Below are positions 32,095 to 42,054 of a DNA stretch of 64,000 nt, piece after piece. The stretch is from Sarocladium kiliense. Taxonomy: Eukaryota > Ascomycota > Sordariomycetes > Hypocreales > Sarocladiaceae. Each line of letters starts with the position of its first letter. Position 1 is the stretch's first letter. The notes under the pieces are model-generated. The model worked only from the letters and a program-made list of their open reading frames with translations, did no database searches and had not been told where the DNA came from. A program made the position numbers and the translations under genes. The stretch lies in NCBI GenBank assembly GCA_030734395.1, contig JAUZTG010000029.1, forward strand, positions 7,006,001 to 7,070,000, in the 5' to 3' direction.

Positions 32095-34338
32095 CTAATT
32101 GGCATATCGACTAATTAGCTCTTCAGAAGAAGTCTTGTCGTGCATATCCTCAGTCGCGTCATCTTCGGAGGAGGAGCCGATGCTGAAAGGGGGGAAGAAT
32201 ATTGCTGGTGGTGGGAGAGGCACTGGTGCCAGGCGTTTGATGCGACCTGAGGTATAGATAATCTCAACAGGTCGCTGTTCGTTGAGAGAAGTAAATTTGT
32301 TCGTGTGTGGCACAGGTAACGAGGTTGATGCAGATGCCAGGCGGTTGATTATGCTATCGCTCGTTTGATCAGAGTTCAATCGCTGAATCTGGGAACACGA
32401 TGTGCAGGGCGTGTCGCTCTTCGACCGCGCTGTGATGACTACAACTATGAAGTGGTCATCGGGCAACACGCCTCCAAGGCCAGAAGGTTCAAGTGGACGA
32501 ACTTTCGTATACTGCCGCTCCTTTGTCCAGGGCATGTGGATAATGAGGCCCGGGTCACTCTCGACATCCACGTCGACGGAGGCGAAAGCGCGAGACTGAG
32601 CAATCAAAGGTTTATAGGCCAATGACGAACCTGAAGCCGACCGGGTTGACCCCTGTATCATCATGCTGACAGTCTCCTGCCGGGTTTCGCCTCTTGACGA
32701 AATGTACGTCACTGAAGAAACATCGTCGCGGTCACCCGCCAAGTCGATACAAAATGGCGCACCACTGTAGTAGATGATCGCGCCGTCATGACGACGCTTC
32801 GGTCGTTTCGAAGTTCCAGAGCCACCCAGACCCCAGCCCGACTCGCCAAGGGATCTATGCTCAGTTGGACCAAACGATGTGAGAGTCTCTCCCGGAAAGC
32901 TTGTTCCAGTAAAGGAATGCTGATGAACAAACGACGGCTTATAGTGGAAAGATTCTGACGAGGCAGATAACTGAGCGCCGAACTTTGATAGATTCTTGCT
33001 CGAGTCGGCAACGGGCTGACGTCCATACCCAGTTGACTGCCCAGTCTGCTGACGCTTCCGATGGGAGTCGCTAGCCTGCTTGCTCGAGACATTATCTCCC
33101 GGCTCGGCGCTCCTTTGTGAGCGGTTCCCCAAAGACTCTCGAGCGGACCACGCTCCTTCAGTCGCCCCGCGCCATCTGATATTGCGACCATCGGGCGAGA
33201 GCTGGAACTTGGTGCTTATATCGGACACAGCCCATCGCACGAAGGTCGGTGTAACGTTCAGGAGGTGGAGCTGAGCCAGATTGCAGAGAATATTAAGGTA
33301 GACCCAGCCTTCAGTATCAGAATGACTAGGTTGTATTGGGTCATTTGCTCCACTAAACAGCTCTGGCAGGGGAAGACGGAGATGTTTGATGTAGTCCCTG
33401 TTCTCGGATGGGACTTGAATGCGATCCGGATCCAGCTCATCTGGTCGTGTGGAACGTTGCTCCGTTAAATGGGTGTGCGGTGGTGACATGTTGGTGCCGC
33501 TGCGATTGTCCTTGCTTTGCTCTCCGGTCCAGTTCGACATGTAGCCGGTGCCTTTCGGTCGAGACTTCTTCTGCTCATTACCGGGCTGTTGATTGAGAGC
33601 TAGCATCCGAGCCTCCCTTGTTGGCTGGTTAATGAGAACTGGTGGTTGATGAACACTGGAGTGATGTAGCGCCTGCTTGTCCAGAGTCGCCAGAGTCAGC
33701 ACATGGGTATTTTCTTCCGTTGGAGGCAGCGAAGGCGGAACCCGTCGGGACTTACGGCCAGCGAGCTCTCCGCTAAATAATTGCTCGAGGCGGCGAACGA
33801 CAAGCTGCTTCTTGTCCTCGTCGTTCATCATAGTCGAACGAGGATACAGGCCTTCTGAGATATCACGCAGATGATGCTGAATGTTCTGGCCAGAAAGACC
33901 TGCCCTTGCGCCTACTGACGGCTTCCCGAGAGATGAACCAGACGAAACAGCAGCGGGGGATATGGACGCATACGCCGAGTCTATAGGCGTCTGCTTTGCA
34001 TCTAAAGACGACGGCGCATGCTTGGACGACAACCCCGAGTATATGTGGCCCTGGGTGGCATCCTTCGACCCCATGCACTGGCGTTTCGGCGACGATGCAT
34101 CAGGAAACCTCTTGAGACCAGCTGCGAAGTCCCCTAGTGTCGTCTGGAGCTCACGCTGCTGCTTCTCCGGCAGGCCATAGATCGTAATCTCAAAAGCCCT
34201 CTCTTTCCACATGTGGTCCGGGCCATCTTGCTTATACATCTTCAGCTCCTCCTTGAGTTTCTGGATTTCCATGGTCAGGTCATCGATTATACTGCGATAG
34301 TCGCCTGCGCTACTGGAGAGCGCAGCAGTCCGTAGCAT
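32095..34338 (-). CDS. FREQUENCY-like clock protein, lacking both ends
   Basis: 747 residues in one frame. Residues about 13-70 match the FRQ coiled-coil and following region (DYRSIIDDLTMEIQKLKEEL, ERAFEITIYGLPEKQQRELQ). Residues about 210-260 have LHHSSVHQPPVLINQPTREA. About 355-400 is the FRQ core GWVYLNILCNLAQLHLLNVT and STKFQLSPDGRNIRWRG, and about 520 has the basic KRPKRRHDGAIIYYSGAPFC. FRQ is the negative element of the circadian oscillator and partners FRH, CK1 and the White Collar complex. Neurospora FRQ is close to 990 residues. Here about 130 N-terminal residues are missing: the frame stays open upstream to about 34493 but without a Met. The C-terminus stops at SRYAN where relatives continue with an acidic tail. 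It may be a truncated paralogue, since FRQ duplication is known in Fusarium. Confidence 0.85.
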   Translation of the reverse strand: MLRTAALSSSAGDYRSIIDDLTMEIQKLKEELKMYKQDGPDHMWKERAFEITIYGLPEKQQRELQTTLGDFAAGLKRFPDASSPKRQCMGSKDATQGHIYSGLSSKHAPSSLDAKQTPIDSAYASISPAAVSSGSSLGKPSVGARAGLSGQNIQHHLRDISEGLYPRSTMMNDEDKKQLVVRRLEQLFSGELAGRKSRRVPPSLPPTEENTHVLTLATLDKQALHHSSVHQPPVLINQPTREARMLALNQQPGNEQKKSRPKGTGYMSNWTGEQSKDNRSGTNMSPPHTHLTEQRSTRPDELDPDRIQVPSENRDYIKHLRLPLPELFSGANDPIQPSHSDTEGWVYLNILCNLAQLHLLNVTPTFVRWAVSDISTKFQLSPDGRNIRWRGATEGAWSARESLGNRSQRSAEPGDNVSSKQASDSHRKRQQTGQSTGYGRQPVADSSKNLSKFGAQLSASSESFHYKPSFVHQHSFTGTSFPGETLTSFGPTEHRSLGESGWGLGGSGTSKRPKRRHDGAIIYYSGAPFCIDLAGDRDDVSSVTYISSRGETRQETVSMMIQGSTRSASGSSLAYKPLIAQSRAFASVDVDVESDPGLIIHMPWTKERQYTKVRPLEPSGLGGVLPDDHFIVVVITARSKSDTPCTSCSQIQRLNSDQTSDSIINRLASASTSLPVPHTNKFTSLNEQRPVEIIYTSGRIKRLAPVPLPPPAIFFPPFSIGSSSEDDATEDMHDKTSSEELISRYAN

Positions 34339-35685
34339 CTGGATGACTTGGCTGGTCTTCTTCCTTGACAGACAAGATCCTCGGGGTTGGGCCGGAAGGT
34401 ACCGTGCACTCTGTGTGCACGAAGGCCTGTTGTATGGCGCAGGCGTGGATATTATTTGCCTTCGTGGGAAAGAGGCAATCGGACTCGGGCTTTAACAACT
34501 GTTAAAAGAGAGGCAGTTCTGGAACAGCAGACGGGGGCATCTGATGGGGGCATGGCAGACCCTCTCAAAGTGAATCTTGACTGTCGGTAAGGATCCTCCG
34601 GCGGCTCGGGCTCAGGCCTCGCCAGTGATCCAAAGGAGCTGGGCCCCTCCTTGGGCCGAGACCACGTCCTCCGCTGCCAAGCGCACCAGTAGGTGACCAT
34701 CACGAGGGAACGCCAGGAATCGTCGATATCGAGTACATACATTCAGCGCTGCTGGCGGAGAGTGGCATAAGTAGACGTTACCAGGAGCAGTGCTTGACAG
34801 AATCGAGCACGGGGCAGTTTTGTGAGTGTCCACGTCGCGAATCTCGATTCAATGCTAGCAGGCTCTCTGACCAATCACAAATCCCGGAATCGCATCCGAA
34901 TCCAGGTATTTACATCCAGGGCCAGCTTCTCTACTCCATCTCAACCTCGGTTGCGCACCGTGATGTCTGTTGTCCCAAGGGACGTAGCAACCACCACAGC
35001 CTCCCACCGCCTTGCGAAACTGAGCCTGATACGTTCTTGAAGCCTGAGAAAGGCGGGCCTCGCTCCGTGTTAAAGCAGTGCTAGGTCACTGTCGAGTGGA
35101 GCATAGATATCGATAGTTCATTCATTGGGCGGGTGATCGCTGGGGACTTTGCAGTTCATCCCCGCAGGCCCGCGTCGTCATATTTACATCAGATCACCAA
35201 TAGCGGCACAGTCACGCTAATTGATCCTGGATCATCGCATAATTCTCCGTGTCGGGTGAGGGCCTCCGATATGCTCACAATATGGTACCATGTCGGCTCA
35301 TATAACCCTGCAAGTCTGCTGGTCAAACCTCCTCGGTCAAACCTCTTCATCCGCATCGGGCATCGGATCAGCTTTAACGCATCCATCTTCCATATCCTCT
35401 TCCGTGCGCAACTATCCGTCACCGGCAATAGCAGCCTCTCCAACACTGAAAAACGCTCTGAGGCAGTCTGGGAGGCTGGCTCGCCGGTTACCCGCTAAGA
35501 GACCGATCTCTGAGACCTCCGGTTGCACAGATGGCATAATGCCTACCATGCCCACCATACCCACGATCCTCGTCCCTGCCGACCTTTCCCCATAGCCTTA
35601 TCCCCTCAGCCTCGTGACATCCGTCGAGACGTCCATTTGTTCCACTATCTCTGGATTCGTGAAATCTCGATCCCACTCATGCAAG
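34339..35685. other. Eroded 5' region of the FRQ-like gene, then intergenic
   Basis: From 34339 to about 34490 the FRQ frame continues without a start codon (APYNRPSCTQSARYLPAQPR), ending upstream at a TAA. No further FRQ N-terminus was found. The rest, to 35685, shows only short frames on both strands. Confidence 0.45.
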
Positions 35686-36007
35686 CTATCCCTGCTGCCT
35701 CCGCGGTGTAGAATTCAAGGAGCTTTTTGAGACTCCGCGAAGCTCCGGCTGATCATACAGCGACGAGAGCTCAATATTGATGTCCACCCGCGAGTCCCCC
35801 AGGGGAAACCTGTTGGAAGTACTGGGTGCCCCTGGGTCGCTGGGCCTCGAAGCCCCAGACTGAAGACTATGTGGATGCTCCCCAAAGGGAGATTCGCCAT
35901 AGGAGACCGGAGGTATGGGCGATGTCGATGACCGCTTTGACACGTATCGTTCTATTAAGATATTGGTAGCTGGTAAGCATGAGCAAATGAAGCCGATAGT
36001 GAGCTCA
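35686..36007 (-). pseudogene. Possible PTH11/rhodopsin-like membrane protein 3' fragment
   Basis: The last 107 codons of a minus-strand frame read DELTIGFICSCLPATNILIE followed by a Ser/Pro-rich tail (SKRSSTSPIPPVSYGES...). This resembles the final helix (E..IG.ICAC.P....) and cytoplasmic tail of fungal PTH11-type, rhodopsin-fold membrane proteins. Nothing upstream supplies the other six helices. A different frame at 36008-36313 has one hydrophobic helix (VGVTICALVVAVAVAL). Probably a relic; the family call is from one short motif. Confidence 0.35.
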
Positions 36008-36759
36008 TCACAGCGACAACGATGAGACCGCCGCAAATTCAGATTCGACAGTTTTGCGCTCGCCCGCGCCCGAGCTGTCTTCACGCAATGTGTTAAGGTC
36101 ATCTTCCACATCTGCAAGTATTCGGCGGTTCCGTAGGGCGACGGCAACGGCCACGACCAGGGCGCAAATCGTGACACCTACTCGACCGCCACGAGTAACA
36201 ACCATGTCGACATTACACGCAACTAGTTCTGACACGCCCCTAGTACTCTCCCTGTCTATGATCTCACCCTCGAACATCTTGGCTTCGCCGTTGCCGCCCG
36301 CAGCCTCAATCAACCTAACCCGCTCAGTGCCTACGGGTACTGCTCGGAATAGGGTCCGCCTGAGCTTGAGACGGATCCATCAGCTACTGCTAGAGCTGGA
36401 GCTACTGGAATCAGAGCTGGTTCCTCAACTTCAGCGGCTCTCGCATCAGGAATAGCCGATGATAGCTCTGACTCCGAATTATGGGAACCTTGGTATTGTC
36501 ATAACTGAAACAATGAGGAATGGCGAGGACATTGGGGATTCGAGGGAGGTGGACACTGTTACCCATGCATTTGCTTCACTTGAGCTGAAAGGTCGAACTG
36601 CGTACTGTCTAGCAATTGACATGCCTTGTTTGCTACAGTTATATCTTAATCTTCTTCACAGCCCCTTCTCACGCATCAAATTGTTCGTATGTATCGTTAT
36701 CCGCTTCCTAGCCCTACGTATGGTTGTACTTAGATGGAGAGCCTTCGTATCGATCGGGT

Positions 36760-37517
36760 TTAGGTCGTATCGGTCGACATCGCGTCCAAAGTGATTGCAT
36801 CATGAGATAGCCGCTCCTCTAGCGCACGAGATAAGATGGATCTCTTGAGAAAGAGATTCGTCATCATCTCAGGCACAATCCTGTCTGTCGCTGCAACAGA
36901 CCATGGCCGAGCGGGGAGCTGGATGAAAGTATCATCTTGGGGGCTAGCTTTGATTTCAAGAAGCCTAGATGCCGTGTGTGTTTGTCGATGCGTCGCGGGG
37001 AGAAGGAGATCTGCTTGTTTTACAAGTTGCAGTACCTCCAGAGGATCGTCGCTAACCCGTAGGCGTTTGTATACTTCGTTTGCCTCTATCGCCGGTCGCT
37101 CGTGCATCAGACTGAACAGTTCTCGGAGTTGTTGGTTCTCTTCCATTGCCTCTTGGTACTTCCGCTTCAAGGCCGTGTGATGTGTCTCCCCATTCGCTGT
37201 TGCGTAGGAACATTCCATGCCTTCGTGGCGACACCGCTCACATGAGGGTCTCTCTCCGTCGCACTGCGAATCGGTCAGAGGATTGTGTTTCGTAACGTTC
37301 AGGCATTATGCAGGACCCCGTGGCTCTTGACCGCGGGTAAAGCCTTATCACTAACCCTCCGTTTTTTGCTCCTGCAGATTTCACAGGCCACAGCAACACC
37401 AACACGATGGCGCTTGGGCAACGCTGCTGATGAATCTGTCGGCTGGGTATCCTGGCAGGTAGAAGCGGCGGCAGCCAACAGCCTAAATCGCCGTTTCATA
37501 CTCAGTAGTGACGACAT
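36760..37517 (-). CDS. Zn2Cys6 transcription factor, short paralogue
   Basis: Exon 1 (37517-37356) and exon 2 (37263-36760) are separated by a 92-nt intron with a GTTAGT donor and CAG acceptor, phase 0. Splicing gives CEICRSKKRR|CDGERPSCERC then RHEGMEC, a complete Zn2Cys6 cluster, and then KRKYQEAMEENQQLRELF, the same coiled coil as the gene at 30690. Further on is DPLEVLQLVKQAD, shared almost exactly with that gene, and the family motif LPARPWSVAA. It ends after about 220 residues, far shorter than usual for this class, with no fungal-specific middle-homology domain. A truncated but open gene; it might act as a DNA-binding competitor, or be an old fragment. MSSLL at 37517 is chosen as start; MVSRL at 37556 and MKRRF at 37499 are alternatives. 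Confidence 0.7.
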
Positions 37518-38081
37518 CTGCAGCCCTCTACTAGGAGATCTGAGTCTTGAAACCACTGGATTCGAGTTTAGTTGTGACGTAGGCAGAGCTCCACTCGAGA
37601 GAATGATGAGAACAGTCCCCGGGTACGTTGTTGTGTAGATTCAACAAGGCAATTATCGCCCATGCTGCCCCAACCGACCACGCTGCCGACCCCTCATCTT
37701 TATTTTGTTTGGATGGCCAGTGTGCCAGCATGGCGTGGATCCTGGGTGTTCATCCAGGCACTCAATCAGCAGGCTCGGAGCCGCTCCGAGGACAGACCCA
37801 AGCAGCTCGCGTACAGGACTGCTCTTAGAGACCACTACCCTCAGAGATTTTGTGTCCAGCAAAGAAAGCCCCTGGCTGCTGCGGTCCGTTCAGGATCGGG
37901 CGAAAATGGAAAAGAAAAAAGAATGAGACGGCAGCGATCTGTCAAAATAGTCGTTCGCCGATGTAGTCAACAATGCACTCGGACGTCTGGGCATAGCAGG
38001 CTACACTTGTGGAAGCAGTACCTGACTAAATGTGCCGTAGTTATGAATAGAGCAGGTTACGACAACTGGCTGAAAGCGGAA

Positions 38082-39125
38082 CTATTGGATAGTCCTTCGC
38101 CTTCCAGCAGTGAAGGAATACGCGCCATACTTCTCGATGGCGCTGTGAAGCTCTGAGACGTAGGTGGCTGAAGGCATGGGTCCGACAAGTCGCTTGACGA
38201 TTCTCATGCGGGTACTGCTCTCCTTCGGTGTGAGGCAGACGAGGGCTGAGACGGGGACTTTGGTGCACTTGTATTCTGCAGCGACCTGGTACGCCTCTGA
38301 ATCCAGGATGTTTCTACCCTAGAGAATGATGTTGTTGGATGGCTCTTTCAAGAATTGCACAACTTCCGGCGCCAGAAGAGTCTCCTTGACGAATGACTCG
38401 GTATTATCATGCTCGGGCGATATGAGGACAACAAGCATGAACTTGACCTCCTTCTTAGCAAGATCATGCGCTTGAGCAATTCCTCCCTCATAGAACGGCA
38501 GCTTGTTGACGCTGTACTCCTCATCAAACTCTCGCCTGAACCGGGCTGCTGTATCTCTAGGCATCAACGTGCGCCTTCTATTGGTGCTCCTCAACCCACT
38601 TGTTACTGCTCTTGACCTTAGTGGGGTTGGGAGATATGAGAAGATGTGAAGGTAGCTGCGGAAAAGACTAGAAGCTAATCGCCAACCGAATGTGAACGGC
38701 ATGAGGACGATGGAAAGAAACCACGGTGCTCCATGTGTAACCGGCTGGCTCGGTACGATTCGCGGCGCGGGATCGGTCTGTGGTCTGCGCCTGCTCGTAC
38801 TCGATCGACCACCCGCGAGCAGGCTTTCTTGGAGGTTCTCGTGGCGAGCGGCGATTCTCGGGATCTCTTGGGCGGCCATTGCTTTAGCGACAGGGTCGGG
38901 GCCCTTGCCGTCGAAGAAATTGGTAATAGCGATCTGATGGTGTCAAAATTGAGTCAGCAAGCTGTGCAACAGAGAGGCTATAGTGATATAGGCTTACCTG
39001 GACGTTCCATTGAGACCTTTCGAGCAGTGGCACTACATTCTTGATGTCCTGGTCTGTGACGGCGATAACTGCTGCAGCGCCTCCTGTTGTGTAGAGGACA
39101 GCTGGCCAATGTCGACGTCGGCCAT
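38082..39125 (-). pseudogene. UBX-family (UBA-UAS) protein, broken
   Basis: The start at 39125 gives MADVDIGQLSSTQQEALQQ, and a one-base frame change near 39073 leads into VTDQDIKNVVPLLERSQWNV, a UBA-like domain. A 64-nt intron (38997-38934) joins ITNFFDGKGPDPVAKAMAAQ, then a hydrophobic hairpin (FLSIVLMPFTFGWRLASSLF) and a UAS thioredoxin-like domain. At 38321-38319 is TAG where the family has Trp (NNIIL-stop-GRN), and the same frame continues SEAYQVAAEYKCTKVPVSAL to TAG at 38084-38082. The C-terminal UBX domain is absent. Relatives (Ubx2/Ucp10, UBXD8) sit in the ER membrane and recruit Cdc48 for ERAD. One frameshift, one nonsense codon and loss of the UBX domain make this a dead copy. Confidence 0.75.
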
Positions 39126-39850
39126 GATCGGTCGCTCCTCTCACTCCTCGCTTGTGCAACGCAAGCACCTCCAAAGGTATTCCGGTTATCGGCGTCGCAT
39201 GCGATGCTTGTCTGAAGAAGCTGACTGGGTTCGGCGTCGATGAGGTTGAGGCCCCTCTGTCGGTGCGTAGTTGTCGGGGTCACGGAAAAGTTAGGAGGCT
39301 CTGTGTGAAGAGACGTCTGGAAATGGTCTGAGTGACAGAGCCAGCCAGATTAAAAAGATAGGCAGGAATAACGTAAGTAGGTTGAAACGGCGTGCTTGCT
39401 CTTGGGTGGAGGAAAGCTTAACGCTGGGTCGATCATCGAGACACGGTTGACATGATGACGCTTTGCCCCAGGTCTGGCGTTAACCCGAGGTACCTGACCC
39501 ACCCTACACCTGGCACCTCACGCATGGAACGATCGACCTTACTTAGTAATAACTATTAGTATTCAGGGTTTTTATATAGTTACCTGAGGCAATAAGTAAG
39601 CATAGTGCTAATCTGTATATCTTATACTATCAAAGCTTAGTCACCCTGATATAAGCTAGCCCATATTCGTTAATCGGTCCATCCGAATGCACAAATCCTC
39701 ATTCCGACCTTGCGTTAATCTCTAGTCACCAACCTGTACATGCATATCTACATGACGTCCGGCAGGCTACAGTCCACAAGGCTTTGAGAGAACCGGATCA
39801 CATTTTGTTCCCCCAGAACCATAATCGTGCGTGCTCCCCCGTGAGGCATT
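39126..39850. other. Intergenic with AT-rich patch
   Basis: No gene. 39540-39700 is distinctly AT-rich (TAGTAATAACTATTAGTATT and similar), unlike the surrounding sequence. This may be RIP-degraded or the 3' spacer of the P450 gene. Confidence 0.5.
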
Positions 39851-41545
39851 TCAGTCCTCCTTCGGGAAGCAGCAGCCCTTGCAAAGTTCGAGCTGCGACC
39901 TTCCACGCGGAGTCAACGCGGCAAAATAGTCATCAAGGTCTTCTGGAGAAAAGTCTCCATGAACATGAAGGTCTGAGCCAGACAGGATCACCTTGGTTAT
40001 GATTAACCTTATTGTAGCCATCGCTAGCCTGGAAGAAGTTAACCCGAGCGAACACATGATCAACTTTGTCCAACTCACTCTCTGCCAACGCATTGCCGCC
40101 CATCACTTCCAAATGTCATGAGAAATTTCTTCATGTACTGGAAACGTTCTTCAACCGACCATCTTTCCGGGTTGAACACATGATGATCATCCCCCCAAAT
40201 GACGGGGTTGTGATGTTGCACGAAGCTCCAGACGCCTACTATTGTCTGTTGAGGTTAGTAACTAATAACCTTTGCTGTTTGGTGATCGGATGCCTACCCC
40301 AGCAGGGACCTTATAACCCTGGAAGATTGCTCCTTGGCTAGGCACCACCCTTGGGAGCCTGCCGATAGGGCCGTATCCAAGTCGGAGTCCCTCCATGATA
40401 CAGGCCGTCTGAAATGTATTAGCCTCCGCACTGGAGTATCTTGAAGAGACTCACCAAGTAAGGTAGCCTGTCTAGCTCTGCTGATGTAGACGCGCTTCGG
40501 TCAAAGTCTGATAGCTCCTGGGTAAGCTTCTGGCGAATGCTGGCAGTGGATAAGATATAAAACAACGTGATAGATACGATAGTCCCTGTATTGAATGCCC
40601 CTGCGATGTTGAAAGTGTATAGGTCATCTGCGATGGCACCTTTTGATAACCCACTGTCCTTCAGTCTCGATCTCAGTCTTCTCAGATTCCCGAGACGGTC
40701 GCTGGATAGGGTGGGCTTATCGAGCAGATCGGCGGCATTTGCGCTAACCTAATACCTTCAGATGAGCAACTTCATTCCGAGCAAGGAATACTGAGCAGAC
40801 GAACCTTATATATCCTGTCTAGTTCATTGTCACATATGCTCAATCTTGACATCAGTCTTGAGGTTTGACTGAGAAGCCAATAAAATATCGAATTGGCCAT
40901 AAGGATCCAGATCCATCGGGCTCTATCGAATATCTCCGAGATACACATCTGTGTCCGATTGGTGTCCTCTAAGAGTTCAAAAGACGCCGGAAGTGTGAAG
41001 TCAGATATAATATCCATTGAAGTAGCGTGCAGCAGCGTTTGGAGAGGAATCAAGCCTGAGGCTCGAATTTCCTTATCCATTCTTTTGCTAAGAAGCTCAA
41101 CGCGATACTCGATTCTGTGGCGCATCTGCGAAATCGAGGTCTTCGAAAAAAACCGCGACCATGGGGCTCTAAGAGCGCGGTGGCTCTGACCATCAATAGC
41201 CCCAAACATACCCTCTGATACTCCCATAGCTCTATAAAATGTATGGTCCTTAGCATATTCTGAGTGAACGGAGTATATTTCTTTAAAGGACTTTTCGTCA
41301 ATTAGGGATAGCTCGTCCGGCGCTATACGAACAATTGTGCCATAAATTTGATGCATCTCCCTGACTTTCTGGTAGTAGATGCTTCTGCCCCTGTAATATG
41401 CCCAGAACATCTGGTATAGTTTGGTCATTCCTGCCAACTTGGGCCCGGGAATGTGAGCTAGGGGATGCAAGGTCAAGTTGTACACACCATTTGCGCCTAC
41501 AAAGATAAAGGCTGCACTCAATATGAGCATGAATACGGAAGCCAT
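39851..41545 (-). CDS. Cytochrome P450 monooxygenase, intact five-exon gene
   Basis: Exons 41545-40805, 40748-40455, 40408-40298, 40245-40079 and 40028-39851 have introns of 56, 46, 52 and 50 nt, and every junction keeps frame; 496 residues, a normal P450 length. An N-terminal membrane anchor (VFMLILSAAFIFVG) is followed by the hinge HPLAHIPGPKLAG. The helix I region has NIAGAFNTGT, the K-helix EGLR gives ExxR, FNPERW is the PERF-type motif, and FGSDGRQCVGRELA carries the heme-ligating Cys. One deviation is Asp where the heme loop usually has its second Gly (FGxG.R.C). The GTTCGT donor of intron 1 is weak. It resembles fungal CYP families acting on secondary metabolites or xenobiotics, but no synthase gene lies next to it. 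ER membrane location is expected. Confidence 0.88.
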
Positions 41546-42054
41546 ATTGAATAATGAGGGATCGATCCAAGAAATCTGGACCTTGGAAGGGTCAGTTGTT
41601 TCTGCATGAACTAGAGGGATAGTCAGCCTTATACAGTGGGAGTCACCGATGAGTTGGGTATTTAACTAGACAAGTAAGTACAGTACAGCACATACAGTGA
41701 CAGGGTATTCAAAAAGGTGGTACAGTACCGGTTTTCAGTGCCTACTTCTGGGTCTATAGACGGCCTGGGCCAGGTTCTGTCCCTGATCTCTGTGCAGGGT
41801 GAACCATGTGACTGTCGGAGATGCCCCACCACGACTGTGCGTCTTAAGGACCTTTATTGGGCCACCCTGGAACGGCCGCCTCTACTAATACGGGAACAGT
41901 CCTGAACCTTTTTCGTCACTCTCTGACGAACGACTCTGCCTATAGCCTAGATTTCCGAGCTCGCATTCGCAGTACCATACTTTTGACGTGTCATCACGCC
42001 ACCCGCCTTCCCTTTTTCCCTTCTAGAAAATGCCTAGAAGTAGGAAGTAGTACC
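41546..42054. promoter_or_regulatory. Divergent promoter region, P450 / GPI-type protein
   Basis: About 510 bp between divergent start codons. It contains two copies of a TACAGTAC motif (about 41678 and 41719) seen before several genes of this window, and a pyrimidine-rich leader (CCCTTTTTCCC) near 42011. No open frame with a domain. Confidence 0.4.

Noticed and set aside
36054..36455. 133-codon plus-strand frame with many Arg/Ser/Thr
   Set aside because: Antisense to a minus-strand frame with a clear hydrophobic helix; composition is typical of a reverse-strand reading.
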